This document shows, piece by piece, positions 41,501 to 56,500 of a DNA stretch of 64,000 nt (positions within the stretch are counted from its first letter, which is position 1; every line of letters begins with the position of its first letter). The notes under the pieces were generated by a model, which worked only from the letters and a program-made list of their open reading frames with translations, was not told the origin of the DNA and did not search any database. Made by a program: the position numbers and the translations under genes. The stretch covers positions 576,969 to 640,968 of the forward strand of contig NZ_JADCKL010000001.1 of assembly GCF_014982975.1 (NCBI RefSeq). Reading direction: 5' to 3'. This DNA is from Claveliimonas monacensis (GTDB lineage: Bacteria > Bacillota > Clostridia > Lachnospirales > Lachnospiraceae).

Positions 41501-44500
41501 CTGTCGGTACATAGCCGGTAGATTTTACCTGATAGTCATTGGTAAAGGTCGCTTCCTCGTCGGAGGTTACTTCCTTGCCCTCAGCGTCTGTCCGGGTGTA
41601 GGTATGCTTCGCCACCATCAGGCAGCCGCCCTGGTCTTTCACCTCAATCTCCAGATTCCATTCGCTGTCGTCATAGGTGTATCCAGGTTCTGTACCCGTC
41701 TCCTCACCAATGGTGAAGTGATATGTGCCAGCCTCTGTAAAGGTAATGGTGCTAAATCTTGCAATATCCTCTCCGGTTACTCTTGCCTTATCCATATCCG
41801 GTGCTGCCAGGCTTGCTCCGCCCGGATTCTTATCATCCGGCATCAGCGTAAAGTCAAAGACCTGCTCCTCTGATCTCTGGTCTCCCGTGATCTCCTTGCG
41901 GATCTGCGGGGTATATGTGATCTTGTCCGGATCGTAGGTGTTAGTAAATTCTGCCTGGCTCTCACTGGTGAATCCGGTAGGTTTGTCCGCTTCAGTCTGG
42001 GTGTACGTCTTACTTTCGATGACCAGCCTGCCGCCCTCATCTTTCACCTTCACTTCCAGGATCCAGATATGGCCGTCGTAGCTGTAGCCTGCCGTGTCTC
42101 CTTTCACCTCGGTGATCTGGAAGGTATAAGTTCCGGCTCTGGTGAAGGTGATCTTATCAAAGGTTCCGGTAGCTTCTCCTGTCACCTCGGTCTCCAGCAC
42201 ATCCGTGTTCGTCATAACCACGCCATTCTCACCATTTAGCTTCAGGCCGTCTGTCGGATCTGCTTTTGTAAGCTTCAGTTCAAACTGGAAGTCAGCGTCT
42301 CTGCCGGCCGGTACATTGCCGTCCACTGTCTTCTTCACCTGCGGTGCATATCCAATGGGATCCACTTCATAGTGGTTGGTGAACAGTGCATAGTCCATCC
42401 GGTCTGTCTCGCCGGTCCGCTCATACTTCGTCTGGGCCTTATCTACCACCAACTGGCCCTTCTCATCCCTGACCACTACGGTCAGCGTCCAGGGATCATC
42501 ATAGGTATAACCTTGTTCGCCAACATTTATTTCTGTAATGGTAAAGGTATAGGTTCCAGTCTCGGTGAAAGTAATTGCTCCAAACGGATCCATTTTCGGC
42601 TCTACCAGGCTTCCCTCTTTCGTTCCGCCTGCCGGCACGGTCACCGCCGCCTGTCTGTCTGTACACTTCGCTCCGCCTTCCGGATTGTCTTTATCTGCCG
42701 TAAGGGTAAAGGTAAAGGTCTCCTCTGCCGGCCGGATCTCTCCGGTCACGGTCTTGCGGACATCCGGCGTAAATTCTGTCGGTGCCACTTCATAATTATT
42801 GACAAACTTCGCTGCCTCTGTATTGCTGCCGTCTGTTTTCGCATAGGTATGGCTTGTCACTTTCAGCTGACTGCCCTCGTCCTCAACCACTACAGTCAGT
42901 GTCCATTTGCTGTCGTCATAGGTCACACCGTTCAGCTTGTTGCCGTTCGCCTCTGCCGCCTCCGGGACCTTCTCCTGGATCGTAAAGGTGTAGGTTCCGG
43001 CCTTCTCAAAGGTGATCTTGCCAAATCCATCATCTGCTGCCGGTTCTACTTCAGTACCGGCCGCCGTATCTTTTGGTACGGTGATACTTGCTTCTGCACC
43101 TGTAATGGTCGCTCCGCCTTCCGGATTATTTTCTCCCGGCGTCAGGGTGAACTCATATTTCTGAGCCTCCTGCCGGTCCGCTCCGGTCATGGCCTTGGTC
43201 ACGCCCGGCGTGTAGTCTGTAGGCTTCACTTCGTAGCTGTTTTCAAATGCCGCTGCTTCCGCTCCGGTTACCGTCTCTCCGTCTTTTGCGTAGGAATAGC
43301 TTTCAACCTTCAGCTTGCCGCCTTCATCCTCAACGTTAACCGTCAGTGTCCACTGAGCCTCATCGTAGGTATAACCGTCATCTGCCTGGCCTTTCTCCTC
43401 TGTAATCGTAAACTTAAAGGTTCCGGCCTTCGCAAAGGTGATCTCTCCAAAACCTGCCTCAGCATCACCGATCCGGTTCTTATAAGTTACCGTTGTCTGT
43501 GCCGGATCTGGCAGGGTCGCTCCCTCTGGATTGTTCTCATCCGCCTTGAGTTTGAAGGTAAATTCCTTCTCTCCCGGCGGTGTATCCCCGGTCAGTGTCT
43601 TGCTCACCTTCGGCGCAAATCCGGTATCTTCTGTGTCATAGTAGTTTGTAAAGTCGGAGGCGTTTATCGTATCATCCGGATCATCCGGAGTCGTCAGGTA
43701 GTAAGTAATACTGTCTACCTTCAGGGAACCATTGTCATCTACTACCACAACTCTGGCTCTTCTCTCCTCTACCCGGTCTTTGTCGTATCCCTCCGGCAGG
43801 TTCTCAGTATCCTCTGTGATCCGGAATACATAGGTACCCGCCTTGGTAAAGGTAATCTCATCAAAGTCCGCTGTCTCCGCCTCTCCGGTTTCAGTTACCG
43901 TCACCGTAGCCGTCTTGTTCTCCGGCATGGTCACGCCAGGCACAGTATCCTCTGACATGCTCATGGTAAAGGTAAAGGTCTTATAGTCCGGATCATCCGG
44001 CAGCTCCTGGCCCTCCACCGTCTTGGATACGGTAAGGGTAGCTGTCGCCGGATTAGGATGATATTCGTTGCTGAACTTCGCCGCTCCGTTATTTGCCGTG
44101 GTTCCTTCCACGCTGCTCTTGTAGGAGACTACCCTGGACAAATGTCCCCGCCCGTCGTCGTTTACTACTACCGTCAGCGTCCACTCCGCCGTATCGTAAG
44201 TATAATAGTTTTCTGTTCCGGCTGTCTCTTTGATCGTAAACTTGTAAGTTCCGGCCTTGCTGAATGTAATGTTGCCAAATGCTTTCGTTGCCGTCACCGC
44301 CGCGTCACTGGTCTTGCCACTGATCGGAATCGTCAGCGTCGTCTCCGTCGGCAGCGTAGCTCCATCCGGGTTATCCTTATCTGGCGTCAGGGTAAAGGTA
44401 AAGTCTTTGCTTGCTCCATCCGGCAGTCTGTGTCCGGTCAGAGTCTTCTCTACAGCCGGCGCATAGGAAGTCGGTGTGGGCTTATAGTCATTCACAAATG

Positions 44501-47500
44501 CCACGCCGCCCTCCGGGTACGTAGGCGTCGCCGTCAGGGTCCCGTCGCCTGCATCCTCCACATCTACGGTAATGGTAAAGGACTCGTCGGTAAATTCCAC
44601 GCCATTTGCAGTTGTTCCTCCCTTGTCCTCCGTGATGGTATAGGTATGTTTGCCCACATCCTCCAGTGTGTACTGGATAGGAGTAAAGGTAATATCTGCC
44701 GGTTTGCCGGCTGTAGCCGGTCCGGTTACTGTTCCGGTGCCAACTGTCTCTTCCCCTTCCTTCACGGTAAAGGTATAGGTCTCTCCTACCTTCATATCCC
44801 GGCCAGTCAGGGTCTTGGTGGCCACCGGCGTCCAGGATCCGCTGGCGTCATAGGTGTTTTCAAAAGCCGCTCCGTCCTCGCTTGGTGTCAGAGCATTGTC
44901 TGCGAAGTACTGGATTCCCGTCACTTCAAGCTGATGATCCGTGTCATCCCACTCTGTGGTCACCTCCACCTGGTAAATGGTATCGTCATAGGTGATCCCC
45001 TTCGACGTATCTTCGTTCTCTATTGCTTCTTCCGGAATGGTCTCCTTTATGTAGAAAGTATGGGTTCCCTCGCCCTGGATGGTCACCGGAGCAAAGGTTA
45101 CCTTGCCCTTCGCGTCATTGGATACTTCTTTTTGCAGTACAGTTGTACCGTCATCTGCCAGCAGTTCAAACTGGAACTGTCCCGCCAGAAGTTCTTTCCC
45201 CTTCAGGGTCTTGGTTGCCTCAAGCTCTACTTCTGTCTCCCGGACATTGGTGATGGTCACGTTTTCTGTCTTCACCATACTCTCGGTATCCGGAACCTTC
45301 AGAAGCCATTTGCCCTCGCCCAGTTTCTCAATGTTCTTGCTTCCGGTAGCTTCCGCTCCATCAAGCTCATAGCCGGGAGCCGCCTTCTTTTCCACGATCA
45401 CATATTCCTGGAACCAGTTCAGATTTGGAACACTGATCTTGCCATCCTTTGTCTCATAGGTGCCGACCAGATCATCATCTGTCAGTTGTGCAGTACTTCC
45501 TTTGCCATCCTCATATGGTCCGTAAATCTTGAACACAGCGCCGTCTACCGGATCCTTCGCCGGAAGCTCCGACTGCTTGGTGATCTCCAGGTCGCGGTAA
45601 AGCACAAGTCCTACGTCCTTGGTATTGTCCCAGTTTCCTGGCTGGGTAATATCGGTATCCCACAGGTAGAACCGCTCAGACAGATTCCGCTGCGTGTCCT
45701 CGTAATATGTAAAGTTGCTGTCGTTCTGTTCCGTATACGGAATACTTCCCGGCTTCTGGGACTTTTTACTTCCCAGCATCTGAGTCAGCCCAAATTTACC
45801 GATAATGGTATCCGGCAGTGTTGCGGAAATGATATAGGTTCTTGGTTCATCCCCCTTCAGATGCTGTACCTGCAGTTCTCCATTACTATATGCCTGCCCT
45901 TCGTCCACCGTCATAAATCCGGCGCCCAGGTTATCAAACACATAGTTGGCATCCGTGTACCAGTCTCCGTCATTTTTCTGATTGTACTGGAACGCTTCGC
46001 CGTAAGCAGTGGTGTTCATGCCCGGCTTCTTATTCCGGTAAGTGTAGAGACGGATCTCGATCTTATCCAGCATATCCTGGACGATCTTATACTGAGAGTA
46101 ATCCTCGATCGTCTTTCCGTCCTTCCGTCCGTTGCCGTCCGCATCAATCCAGACATGTCCGCCCACCTTCACCGGATTAGGTACAATGGTGGCGGAGACG
46201 CTGTTGGACTCCAGCGGCTGGTCTGCAGACGTTGCCTCGTCTTTAGATCCCGTTGTGGGATAACTGTCGTAGTAACACTGGAAGTTATTTACCGCGTTCA
46301 GGTAGGAGATCTTTTCCATCTCCTCAGCTGTATAATGATTTCCTTCTTCATCCGTCACCTTGGTCTGATATTCCACCACCAGACTTTCGGTCGTTTCCAG
46401 GATCTGCTCTTCATTCACTGCCACGATAAATGCCTTGATCGCTGTGTCGTCAGGCCTTGTTTCTGTCCAGCCCTCCGGGCAGCGATCCTGCGCTTCCTGC
46501 ACCGCTCCAAAGAAGCGGCTGTAGTCCGGATTGTTTGCCGCCGGGATCTCCCCGGTATAATAGTAAATCTTGTACTGATCCGGGGTAAGGGTGTTCTCTC
46601 CCAGAGTCACCTTAATGTCGTCCGTCAGGTAAGCCGGCCAGACACTGTACCGCTCCGTACCGCCGCTTACAAGGTCGCCCTCCTGGGGCAGAAGATCCAT
46701 CACCGTCAGGTTCAGACGGTTGTCGGTGCTGGAAGTATTATTCATGGTCAGACGGTAATCAATGGTTCCGCCGTTGGTGGCCTGGGCCAGCCGGCTGGAG
46801 CTGTAGCTGCTGTCCTGGTCTCCTTTATTTTCTTTTACCAGGGTCATGGCCGAGCTGCTGAACCAGCGGATGTCCGCCAGCGCTCCGATAAAGCCGTAAT
46901 TTCCCACAGCTCCCGTGCCTTCTGAGCCCAGAGCATCTTTGAGCGCGCTGGCCTTCCCGCCATCTACCTGAAGGGATGTAGCCACGTGGGTCAGTTCTCC
47001 CGCCCATGCGCCGTTGCTGTCCTTAAAGGAAGCAGCGTTTGGATTCTCATCGCTTTCGATCCCCGGCTCGTCGCTGGTGGCAAATACATAGTTGGGAAGA
47101 CTGGTTCCATAACTTGCCGCCGCATTGGTAACCGTGGCATGGATCACTACCTGCAGAGAGTCTCCCGCCTCCAGATTGCCGCTGAAATTCAGCACGATGG
47201 CATTGGTCTCCGCCACCGGTACAACTGTATCCTGCCTTACTGACAGATTGGAAGGATTGTTTCCCGTGATCTCAAAATAAGCTGTATCCGGATCCACGAT
47301 CACCCCTTCCGGCAGAAGGTCGATCAGGATCGGATTTATCATGGCTTCTCCGTTTTCAGAAATATTTTTCAGCGTCAGGGTGTAATCCACGGTTCCGTTG
47401 TTCAGGTTGACCGCCTCATCATCTGCTGCTTTTGTCACCGTCACCATGGGCACTTCCTGCTGGCCAAAGCTGTTGGCTGCAGTGTCTTGCGCTTTCTTTG

Positions 47501-50500
47501 TCTCCTGGGCTTCTTTTTCCCCGGTGGAACTCCAGGGCGTGTAGGCGATCTCCGCCTCCGCCGTGTTGACCACCCGGTCCACAGACTGCCTGCTTTCGCC
47601 GCCTTGCTGCTGATCCAGCTCTGCCGTTACCTGCACAGTGCCGGGCTTAAAGTTCTGGCCAAGCTGATAGCCGGTCAGTCGTTCAAAGCCGTCGGAGTAG
47701 TACTCCACTCTCACCTGGGCGTACTTCACGCCCTCTGTTGCCGGCGCCATAACTACCTGCTCACCGGTCGAAACAGTTACAGGTTCCGTCGCATGTTCTC
47801 CGCCTTCAAAGTCGATAAAGGTCACTTTGGCGCTGATCACACCGGCCTCCGGATGTCCGTCTGCCGCCTTGTAGTTTCCGGTCTCGTGGCTTGCCTGACC
47901 CAGGCGTACCTGGCTGATGGTATACTGATCCTTCAGATAGGTGTCAAAATCCAGCTCTGCAGGCGTGCTGCCCGCTCCATGGTAAGCTGTAAGTCCGGTG
48001 TCTGTCAGGGTGAATCCATCCAGCGCATAGGAGTTTTCCACCTGAGGAGTCAGGGTGTAGGTAATCTCTGAGCCCTGCTCAAACAGGCTGGCGCTTGAGG
48101 TCTGGCTGGCGCTTTTCTTGTCGATCTTCACATCCGCAGTACCCAGCACATTTTCCAGTGTAACGGTCTGCTTCTTTGTGGTTCCTTCCGGAATGGTGAT
48201 CACCTTGTACCACACCACCCGCTTATCGTCCAGGATCATGGTTTCGTAGCCGGAAGTACCGGTCACTTTATCCTCCACCACCAGATAAGTCTTACCCGGG
48301 ACCACAGTAATGTCGTCCTTATAGGAAGAGCCTTCGCCTGTCTTACTGGTATTCCCAGTACCTACCAGGTTCGTCGGAACTTTCAGATCGTCGACTTCTT
48401 CTTCTGTCAGCTCTGTCTTTGTTCCCGCCGGCACCTCATAGACAGATATATCTGCCCTTGGCACCAGTGTTGTATTGCCTCCCGCATCCTTCTTCTGAAC
48501 TTCCAGATCTACCAGCGGGATGTTGTAGGCATTGTAAGTGTAGGTCTGTCCGGCCAGCAAGTCCTTCGTATCCAGAATGTATAAAGTCTGGGGGTTCGCG
48601 CCTCCTTCATCTACGGTTGCCGTATCCTTGATCTCAATTCCATCTGACGTCCAGACGCCCTCCAGTCCCGCGTAGCCGCTGGGCACGGATTCTTCGGAGA
48701 TAGCGTACTCATATCCTGCCGCCACGGTAAAGGTGGCGATTCCGTTTCCTTCTGTCTTCTGGGAATCCATATGGCGCCATTCGTCTGTTGTGTCATCGTA
48801 GGTGTACATCCGGAAGGTTACGCCGTTCTGATCCGACGTGACATCTGCGCTGTGCATATTGCCGTATTTATGGATCTGAATGGTAACGCCGTTGTAGTTG
48901 GGAACGATCAGCTTCTCACGCAGCTCCTCGTCCGTATCACCAACCTGCCAGCCATCTTCCTCATAGGTCAACACGGTTCCCGGTTCCAGAGTCACCTTAA
49001 TCGGCGTCTGATCTACCAGGTATCCCTCCGGCGCCAGGAGCTCACGGATCCGGAACTGGGCCGCATCTTTTCCTTCCAGCCGGACTTTTACCGTGTAGGC
49101 GCCATCCTCGCCTTTGGTCCAGGTTACCCGTTTTTCTGGCACTGCCTGCCAGGTCTGCTGTCCGTCTGCTCCCGAAACCTGCTCCTCCAGGACAAACTCC
49201 GCGCCTGTCAGTCCTATTCCGGTATTTCCATCCACCTTCAGGACGGTCACCTGGGCGTAGAGCCAGGTATTGGTCACTTCCACTTCCACGGCAGACCGCC
49301 CGGTTGTCGGAGTGATGGCATAGCGGCCATTTTGCGGCTCTATTTCTACTTCATTTACTTTCACAGACTGCAGGACATACTCGTCACTTGCCTGCTCTGC
49401 CAGGTAGTAGGTCGTTCCCTGCTTCAGGCCGGTAAATTCCGCCTGCTCTGCCTCGGTAGCCGTATCCGTCTGTAGCGGTTCCGTACTATCCACACTGCCG
49501 TACAGCTGGAAGAAGGCGCTGTAGCTGTCCGGGCCTTCTGCGAACGCTCCCTTACCCACCGTCTTGGTCACCTGGATGGAAGCCAGCTTCTTATTCGCAA
49601 AGGTGAGCTGCGCGTCTCCGTCCCCATCGTAAGTCTCGTCCACACCGATTACACTTACGTTCATGCCGCCGGTGAGGGCGATGATCTGATCCCGATCCTC
49701 CGCCAGTTCATATCCTTCCCGAGGCTTGGTCTCCACAACATAGTAGACGCCCGGCTTCAGTCCGGTAAGGCTGATCTTGCCATCTTCCGTCGTATACGTT
49801 CCGACCAGAGTCCGATTACCGGCAACGGTCATATCTTTCACGGCATGTGTGCCGCTGAATGAATCAAAGGCCTGATAATATACCTCAAACTCTGCTCCGT
49901 CAAGAGGATCATCTGTCTCTGCATCCACTTTTCCGATCTCCAGGGACACCAGATCCGGGTTCTGGATAGTCAGTATTTGCCCTTTTAATCCATATTTTTC
50001 ATCGTCCAGATTCTGGACTCCGGATACAACTACGTCTCCAAGAGCAGTATTGGCCGCTTTGGTGTAGCCGAAGGTAATCCCCTCGGCAGGATTTACAAAG
50101 TCTGCCAGCCCTGGATAGTTTTCCTTTATATATTTTGTAAAGTAGCTGGTGTCCATGTCCCCGCTGGTCTCGCCCAGGTAGTAGGTACCCGAGTTGATGT
50201 GGGCAAAGACTGCAGTTCCCCCGATAATAGTCTGCGCCGTATAAGCGGCCTTCTCCGCGTCCGGTATGGTCAGGGTAAACTCTGCCTCTGCCGGGTTATC
50301 ACCTGTATCTACTTTCTTAAGAGACAGGGAAATCTTCTCCGGATTGTACATGGAGATTACCAGGCTCTCCGAACTTACCCGGAAATACCGGTAACCGGTA
50401 CCGCCGCTGACTGTCTTCCCGTCATAGAGGATCTCATAGTCAGAGCCTTTCGGCATGGCCGTCTCCACGATCCGGTACTGGCCGATATCAAGTCCCTTGG

Positions 50501-53500
50501 GGAAGGTAAAGGTTCCAGCCGCATTGGTGGTAAAGGTCTTTGTTCCCCAGGTCTCATTCTGATAATCGTAATCTCTCCAGGTATTTGTTCCGTCTTCCCC
50601 GCCGTCAAAGCGCTGCAACTTCATGGTCACGTCTTTCAGGGGCACCCTTCCGGTATGCCCGTCCTCAAACCAGGCGTCCAGCTGCTCTGCCGTCCGGTTC
50701 AACGGCGCGTCCACTCCCGGCTGGTAGCCGTACTTCTGCACAGTCACAGAGAAGTTGGTAAGAGGCCAGTTTACCAGACGGTATAGATTTTCGTGTTCTG
50801 CTCCATACTCTGTTGTTTTCTTTCCAACGGTGAATCTGCCCGGCCACACGATTTCCGTCTGCTCATCCGCCAGAGGCACCTGTTGCTCTTTATCTTTGAC
50901 AAAGTAAGCGTCGTTGTAGGTCATGCCCTCTCCCGTAGGTGTGAAACGCACGATCATATAGTGGGGCGCCGCGTCGATCTGATAGCCGTAAGGCACATAG
51001 CTCTCCCGCAGGGCCATTCTCACATAGAAGCAGTTGTGTTCTGCATCCTTCCAGGTAATATCGTCCTCATTGCCCTCTGCTTCCTGAGCGTTGTATTTCT
51101 CGAATCCTTTGTCTTCATCATCATTGTTGTACCAGAGAGCCTTGGACATGCCCATGGCGGAAAGTTCCCCGTCAGGGTCATTGGGGTCGCTCTCCAGGCC
51201 TACAGTGATGTCGTCCACTTTCTCCAGCAGGTCTCCGGATTCATTGACTACCCAGAGCTCATATCTTGCATTGCCAAGAGGCTCATAGCTGTCCTTGATC
51301 TTGTCACCATTTTCCGTATAGGATCCTGCCCACTTCTGCAGGCGGACGGAAGCGTAGTAGTCCTGACCTTCGCCGTAAACTGCTTCGTTTTCTATTCTAT
51401 CCCAGCTGTATGCATTATCCGGATATTTTTCAACGCGAGTGGATTCACCTGTATTATTGGTATATTCAATATGGCCTTCTTCCCTTGTAAAGAGGATATA
51501 CTGTTGTTCAGGCATGATCTTTGCGCCCGGCCCTGCCTGGGTCTCTACCAGCCAGTAGACGATGTTGTCCGCCACATCCAGAATGTCCGTGGCAAACTTT
51601 CCGTCCTCCGGTTCTCCATCTGTCCCGATGAAGGTGCCACTGCTGTACTCCCCGATCAGCGTGCAGTTGGCCGCAGCAAAGGTAAGTTCTGGGCCTGCGC
51701 CTTCCGGTACGATCTGCTGATACAGCTGGAACTGGCAGTAGTTGGCTGCGACTTTTCTCGTTTCTGGAGAATTCTCATCTTTTTCGTCCACTCTACGCAT
51801 CATGAATTTATCGATCCGCAGCTGAGTCCAGCCGATCTCGTTGGTCAGTTTCCCCTGGTTATCCTCATCCGGGCTCACCCAGTTGTATGTATCCAGCTGC
51901 TCTTCTGTCAGAGTCTTGCACTCTGGATGGGTCGTCGGATCAGGAAGATATTCTTTGTTCCCCTCAGGATAGACATACTCATCCTTGGCAGTCTGAGGAA
52001 TATCCACCTCCACGGCCACATATTCGTCTCCCTCTTCATCGGTCAGCTCCTTGAAAGTCACCTGGCCCAGGCTGTCGGTCTTCCCGTTTTTCACCCATTC
52101 ATAAGTATTGTCAGCATTCTTCTTATACAGGGCGATGGTGGTCCCTTCCAGCGGGATTTCTTCGCCGGTGAAGGCATGCTCCCACACATTATAGTACACC
52201 TTGCTCACGGTAAAGGTCTGATAACGGTTGTTCACCAGCGTCAGCGCCTGATCATCTTCTGCTCCGTTCACAGTGGAGACGATCTTTCCCGGGATCAGCG
52301 TGGTGGACAGTTCCGTGGTGGTTCCGTAATATCCGCCTGGCGCTTTAGTCTCGCGGATATAGTAAGTAATCTCCTTCCCGTCAGCGTCATAGATGGGCAG
52401 ATCCTTGAAGGTCAGCTGTCCATTGTCCGGCGTCGTACCGGTCCCCACAACTTTCTCCTCGTCTCCGTCCTTATAATATACCTGGATCTCTGCGCCATCC
52501 AGCGGGTTTCCTTCTTTATCGCTCTTGGTCACAGTGAGGCCGCCCAGACTGGAAATATTGGTGATCTCTCCAAGATCCTGAGTTTTTTCCTCATCCTTCA
52601 CCTCATATGGGCCAAAGAAGAATTTGCCGTCTTCACTGATTTCATGCTTATACGAACGATAGAGATCCGGGTATGTATCCGGGCTCAGCACCTTCATGTC
52701 GTCGGTCACCACTTCGTGGAGATAGTAGGTACCGGCTTTCTCCAGGTAAACGCTGCTTCCCGCTTTCAGGATCAAAGGTTGCCCGTCTTCCATTACCTGG
52801 GTAAAGGTATCTCCTTCTTTGGTGTAGACTTCAAACTGTGTGCCATCCAGATCCGATGTACTGCCATCTGCTTTCATAAGTTTCTTTTCAATGGTTATAG
52901 AAGGATCCGGTTGATTCTTAACAGTAGGCCCGGCAATCTCTGAAATGCCGCTTCCACTAACCGTCTCATCTGTCAGGTCAATTTTCAGCGCTTCTTCATT
53001 CACACAGGTATAATGGGCCGGGACTGTGGTCTCTTTTACAATATACTCATGCCCTGCCTCCAGGATCGCCAGGTAACCGGCGCGCGGAATCAAAACATCT
53101 TCAAAACCTTCTACAGGTGTGGTTGTTCCATCTGCCTCCACCCGGCTGATCGTGATCCTCGCGCCATCCATCCATTGCTGTGTCAGCGTATCGATCTTCT
53201 TGATCCGAACCGGAACTTTCTGCTCCACATTCTGGACTGTAATGTCCTGGGAAATTTTGATGGTTTCATCGCCTGACTTTGGCCGGAAGTAGAAGGGGCC
53301 TACCGCCTCCATGGAATCGTCATTTATGGTGATGGTCGTTACCTCTGCTTTATTTCCGTTCTGGTCACTGCACTCCAGGTCATAGTCTCCCTCACCGATG
53401 TTCACTTCCACCCAGTAGTAGTTAATGATCTTGCCGCCTTCTTCTCCCGGAAGGTCTGTCGCCTGGATCTTGCCGGAAGCATCTGTCTGATAAGTGCCTA

Positions 53501-56500
53501 CATGTTTATATGCGCCGTTCTCTCCCACTTGCCTATAAAGGTCAAAGGTTGCCTCGTTTTCCTTAGCAGTCGTTGTAATCTGTTTTCCTGTGTCATTGAC
53601 AGTCACATACTTCTTGGTCAGTTCCAGATCGCCGTTTCGGCTGTTGACCATCTCTACAATTTTGGCATCGGCACTGGAATTTCCGATCTCATCTTCTAAG
53701 GTCACTACCTTTGAGTAGAGAACGCGGGAGCCATCCTCCTCTATTTCTCCATCTCCATGCCAGTTTTCCGGAAGGACTTCCCGGAAACGATATTTGATTA
53801 GTGTCCTTGTCCCGTCCTCAGCCACGTGATAGACCGGGAAATCCGTTTCAAAGAGATTTCCACTCACGGTAAGGCCTACATTTTCTACGCCCTCTACTGC
53901 TGTCCAGGTCTTCCCGTCATCGATGCTCTGCTGTAAAGTAAAGCAACCGGCAAACTCCTGATAATTCGTAGTACCCACATTGTTCAGTGCGCCTGTAGAG
54001 AACCACCGGTACATCTTCTGTAATTTCAGATGAGCCAGGTTGTATTCATTGACAATCTGAGCAAGCTCATCATTTACTTTATTCGCCTTGACTTCTACCT
54101 CATAAACCTCTGTATCTGGCAGATAGCCTTCCGGCGCTTCAATCTCTTTTACATAGTAAGTTCCCGGCACCAGGCGGTCGAACTGCAGATTGCCGCTGGT
54201 GTTGGTCTCTCCGCTTGCCACCAGATCTTCACAGGCCTCATCTGAATAGATCCCAAATTCCGCTCCTTGAAGGTCCCTATTTTCGCTGTTTATGTGCCCC
54301 ACTTTGTGGATCAGCACGCCGCCCAGCAGTTCCTTGTTGGTAAATGTAACCGTCTGGGACTTTCCTTCTTCTATATCCGCGGTCTGCGGGTCTGTCTGAC
54401 GCTGTGTATTCACAGGTGCTTTGGTCTCTGTTATCTCATACTCTCCCGCGTCCAGATAGACGGTTACTTTTCCATCCTCCCCTGCTGTGGCAGGATTGAT
54501 AGACACGGTATTTCCTTCCAGCTTCGTATAGGTGCCATCCTGGTTCTTTGTATAGAGAACCGCAGGCTGGCCGTCCGTTGTTTTCACAGTAAACTCAGCC
54601 GGACCGGATACCGGATCCCAGGTATCGCCAGCCTTATACAGGCGGGTACCGTTCCCGTTATAATCCTCAATATATTTTTCAATGATCAGTTCTGCCGGCT
54701 GGGTCACCTCCCCGATCTGGGTATCAGCTTTATCTTCAACCGTTACCGGATCAACGGAGCCCTTCAACTGATAAGTCGCCTGCGCTGTATTTTCCACAGT
54801 CAGCTTATCCTGATCCGGGTCAGAATACTTGGCGATAAATTCCTCATAATCGTAGACAACATCTACAAAATACTCAGAATAATAGGGGGCTCCCTTATCA
54901 ATCCCGGACACGCTGTGATTTCCGCAGGTGTCAGTGGCAACCTCCACCGTACCATTGGTAACTTCATATCCTTTCTTATCTCCAAACTGCTCGGTAACTG
55001 TAATGGAGTTTGGCGTCAGGTCCTGGTTTCCAGCTACAGCCAGAGCCTCGTTCAGGGTGATCTTTCCGTCACCATTAAAGGGTGCACGCCCATGAGCCTG
55101 ATAATAAGAGGCCTCATTGGTCACCATACCGCCCTCCGAAGTCTGAAGGCCAAAGGCCAGTTCCCACCGCACAGTAACTGTGCTCTTGTCCTTAGCAACG
55201 GTATTGCTCACATGACTTTTCGCCAGTCCCCACTTGTCCTGGCTTGTGGACGTCAGTGTGGGAAGGCTCTGGGTGATGGTCTGGTTCGTCTGGCTATAGT
55301 CCTTTATCTTTACAGGGTTGGCGCTGTCCGTCTTATCATAAACGGTAAACTTTGTCGTCATGGACAGATTCTCTTGAATATCAAAATCAAAGGTTTTTCC
55401 AATCTCAAGGGCGCCGTTTCCCTCCACCTGGACACGGATACTGAAAGATCCCGTGCTGGAGGCGCTGGCGTCAATGGATGTGTTATCCAGGGTAAATATC
55501 CACTCCCCGGTCTCTTTATCATAGGAGGCTGTCGCTCCGTCAATATCATCTTCACCGATCAGCGTCATTCCTTCCGGAAGCTTGAAGCGGATCTCTGTAT
55601 TATTATAAGAATCAAACAACGTCTTGGTCTGCTCGCCGTAATTGTAAAGCGGCGCCGGATTCATGGTATAGGTAAGGGTAAAGCTGAGCTCGTCCCCTGC
55701 CATCACCGTATTTCCCGCATGGGAAGAACTGATGGTAACGCTGCCTGCGGTCTGGGGATTGGTCGCATTTTCCCCATAGTATGCTTCTGCCATCTGCTCT
55801 ACAGAGGTAAAGGCCGCATTTCCGTCATCCCCGATACGCGGGGCCTTCTGCTGCTGGGCCGGCTGTGTTTCTTCTATATTATTGTCCTCTTCCTTCGGCT
55901 CGCTGACGCTTAAGGCATACAGGCTGAAATGGTCGGTCTGGAATGCGAAATATTTTTCTGTCTCATTCTTCTCCCCGTCCATATTCGTTACCTTGCCCTG
56001 GTCGTCAATGTACCAGGCATCCAGCTCTCCTGTCCAGTCGTCGGGCACAGAGAACCGGACCTCGATCTTATCGGAGGGCTGTCCGCCGCCAAGATTGATG
56101 TCATAGAAAGCGATATCTGTCAGGGAAAGGTTCTCCTCCTTCTCCAGCTTCGCGGCGATGTCTTCCTTCGCCTGCTTTGGATAGTCGGTGTCTTCCTTTT
56201 CCTTCTTCTCGTCCACCTGCAGGGCTGCGCCCTCCGGCAGCACGTTGTCCATGCCTGTCACCTGCACGCCCGTCTCCTCATCTGTGAGGGTCAGCTCGCG
56301 GGGCTCTGCCGGCTGAGATGCCGGCTGCTGCGGCTGTGTGTCAGGCTGCGTATCAGGCTGCGTATCAGGCTGCGCGGCAGGCTGCTGCTGTGGGGCGGTC
56401 GGCTGCTGCGCATTCCCGGACTCTGGATTTTGTGTCTCCTCTGTCTCGTTCTCGGTATACGTTTCACCAGCTTCGTTCTGCTCATTCTCCACGGTCGCGC

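Noticed and set aside
38742..55913. Very long plus-strand open frames (up to 955 codons) opposite the giant surface-protein gene
   Set aside because: They are antisense shadows of a repetitive, GC-skewed coding sequence. They have Cys/Arg/Leu-rich compositions, no family motifs and no ribosome binding sites, while the minus-strand frame has clear domains.
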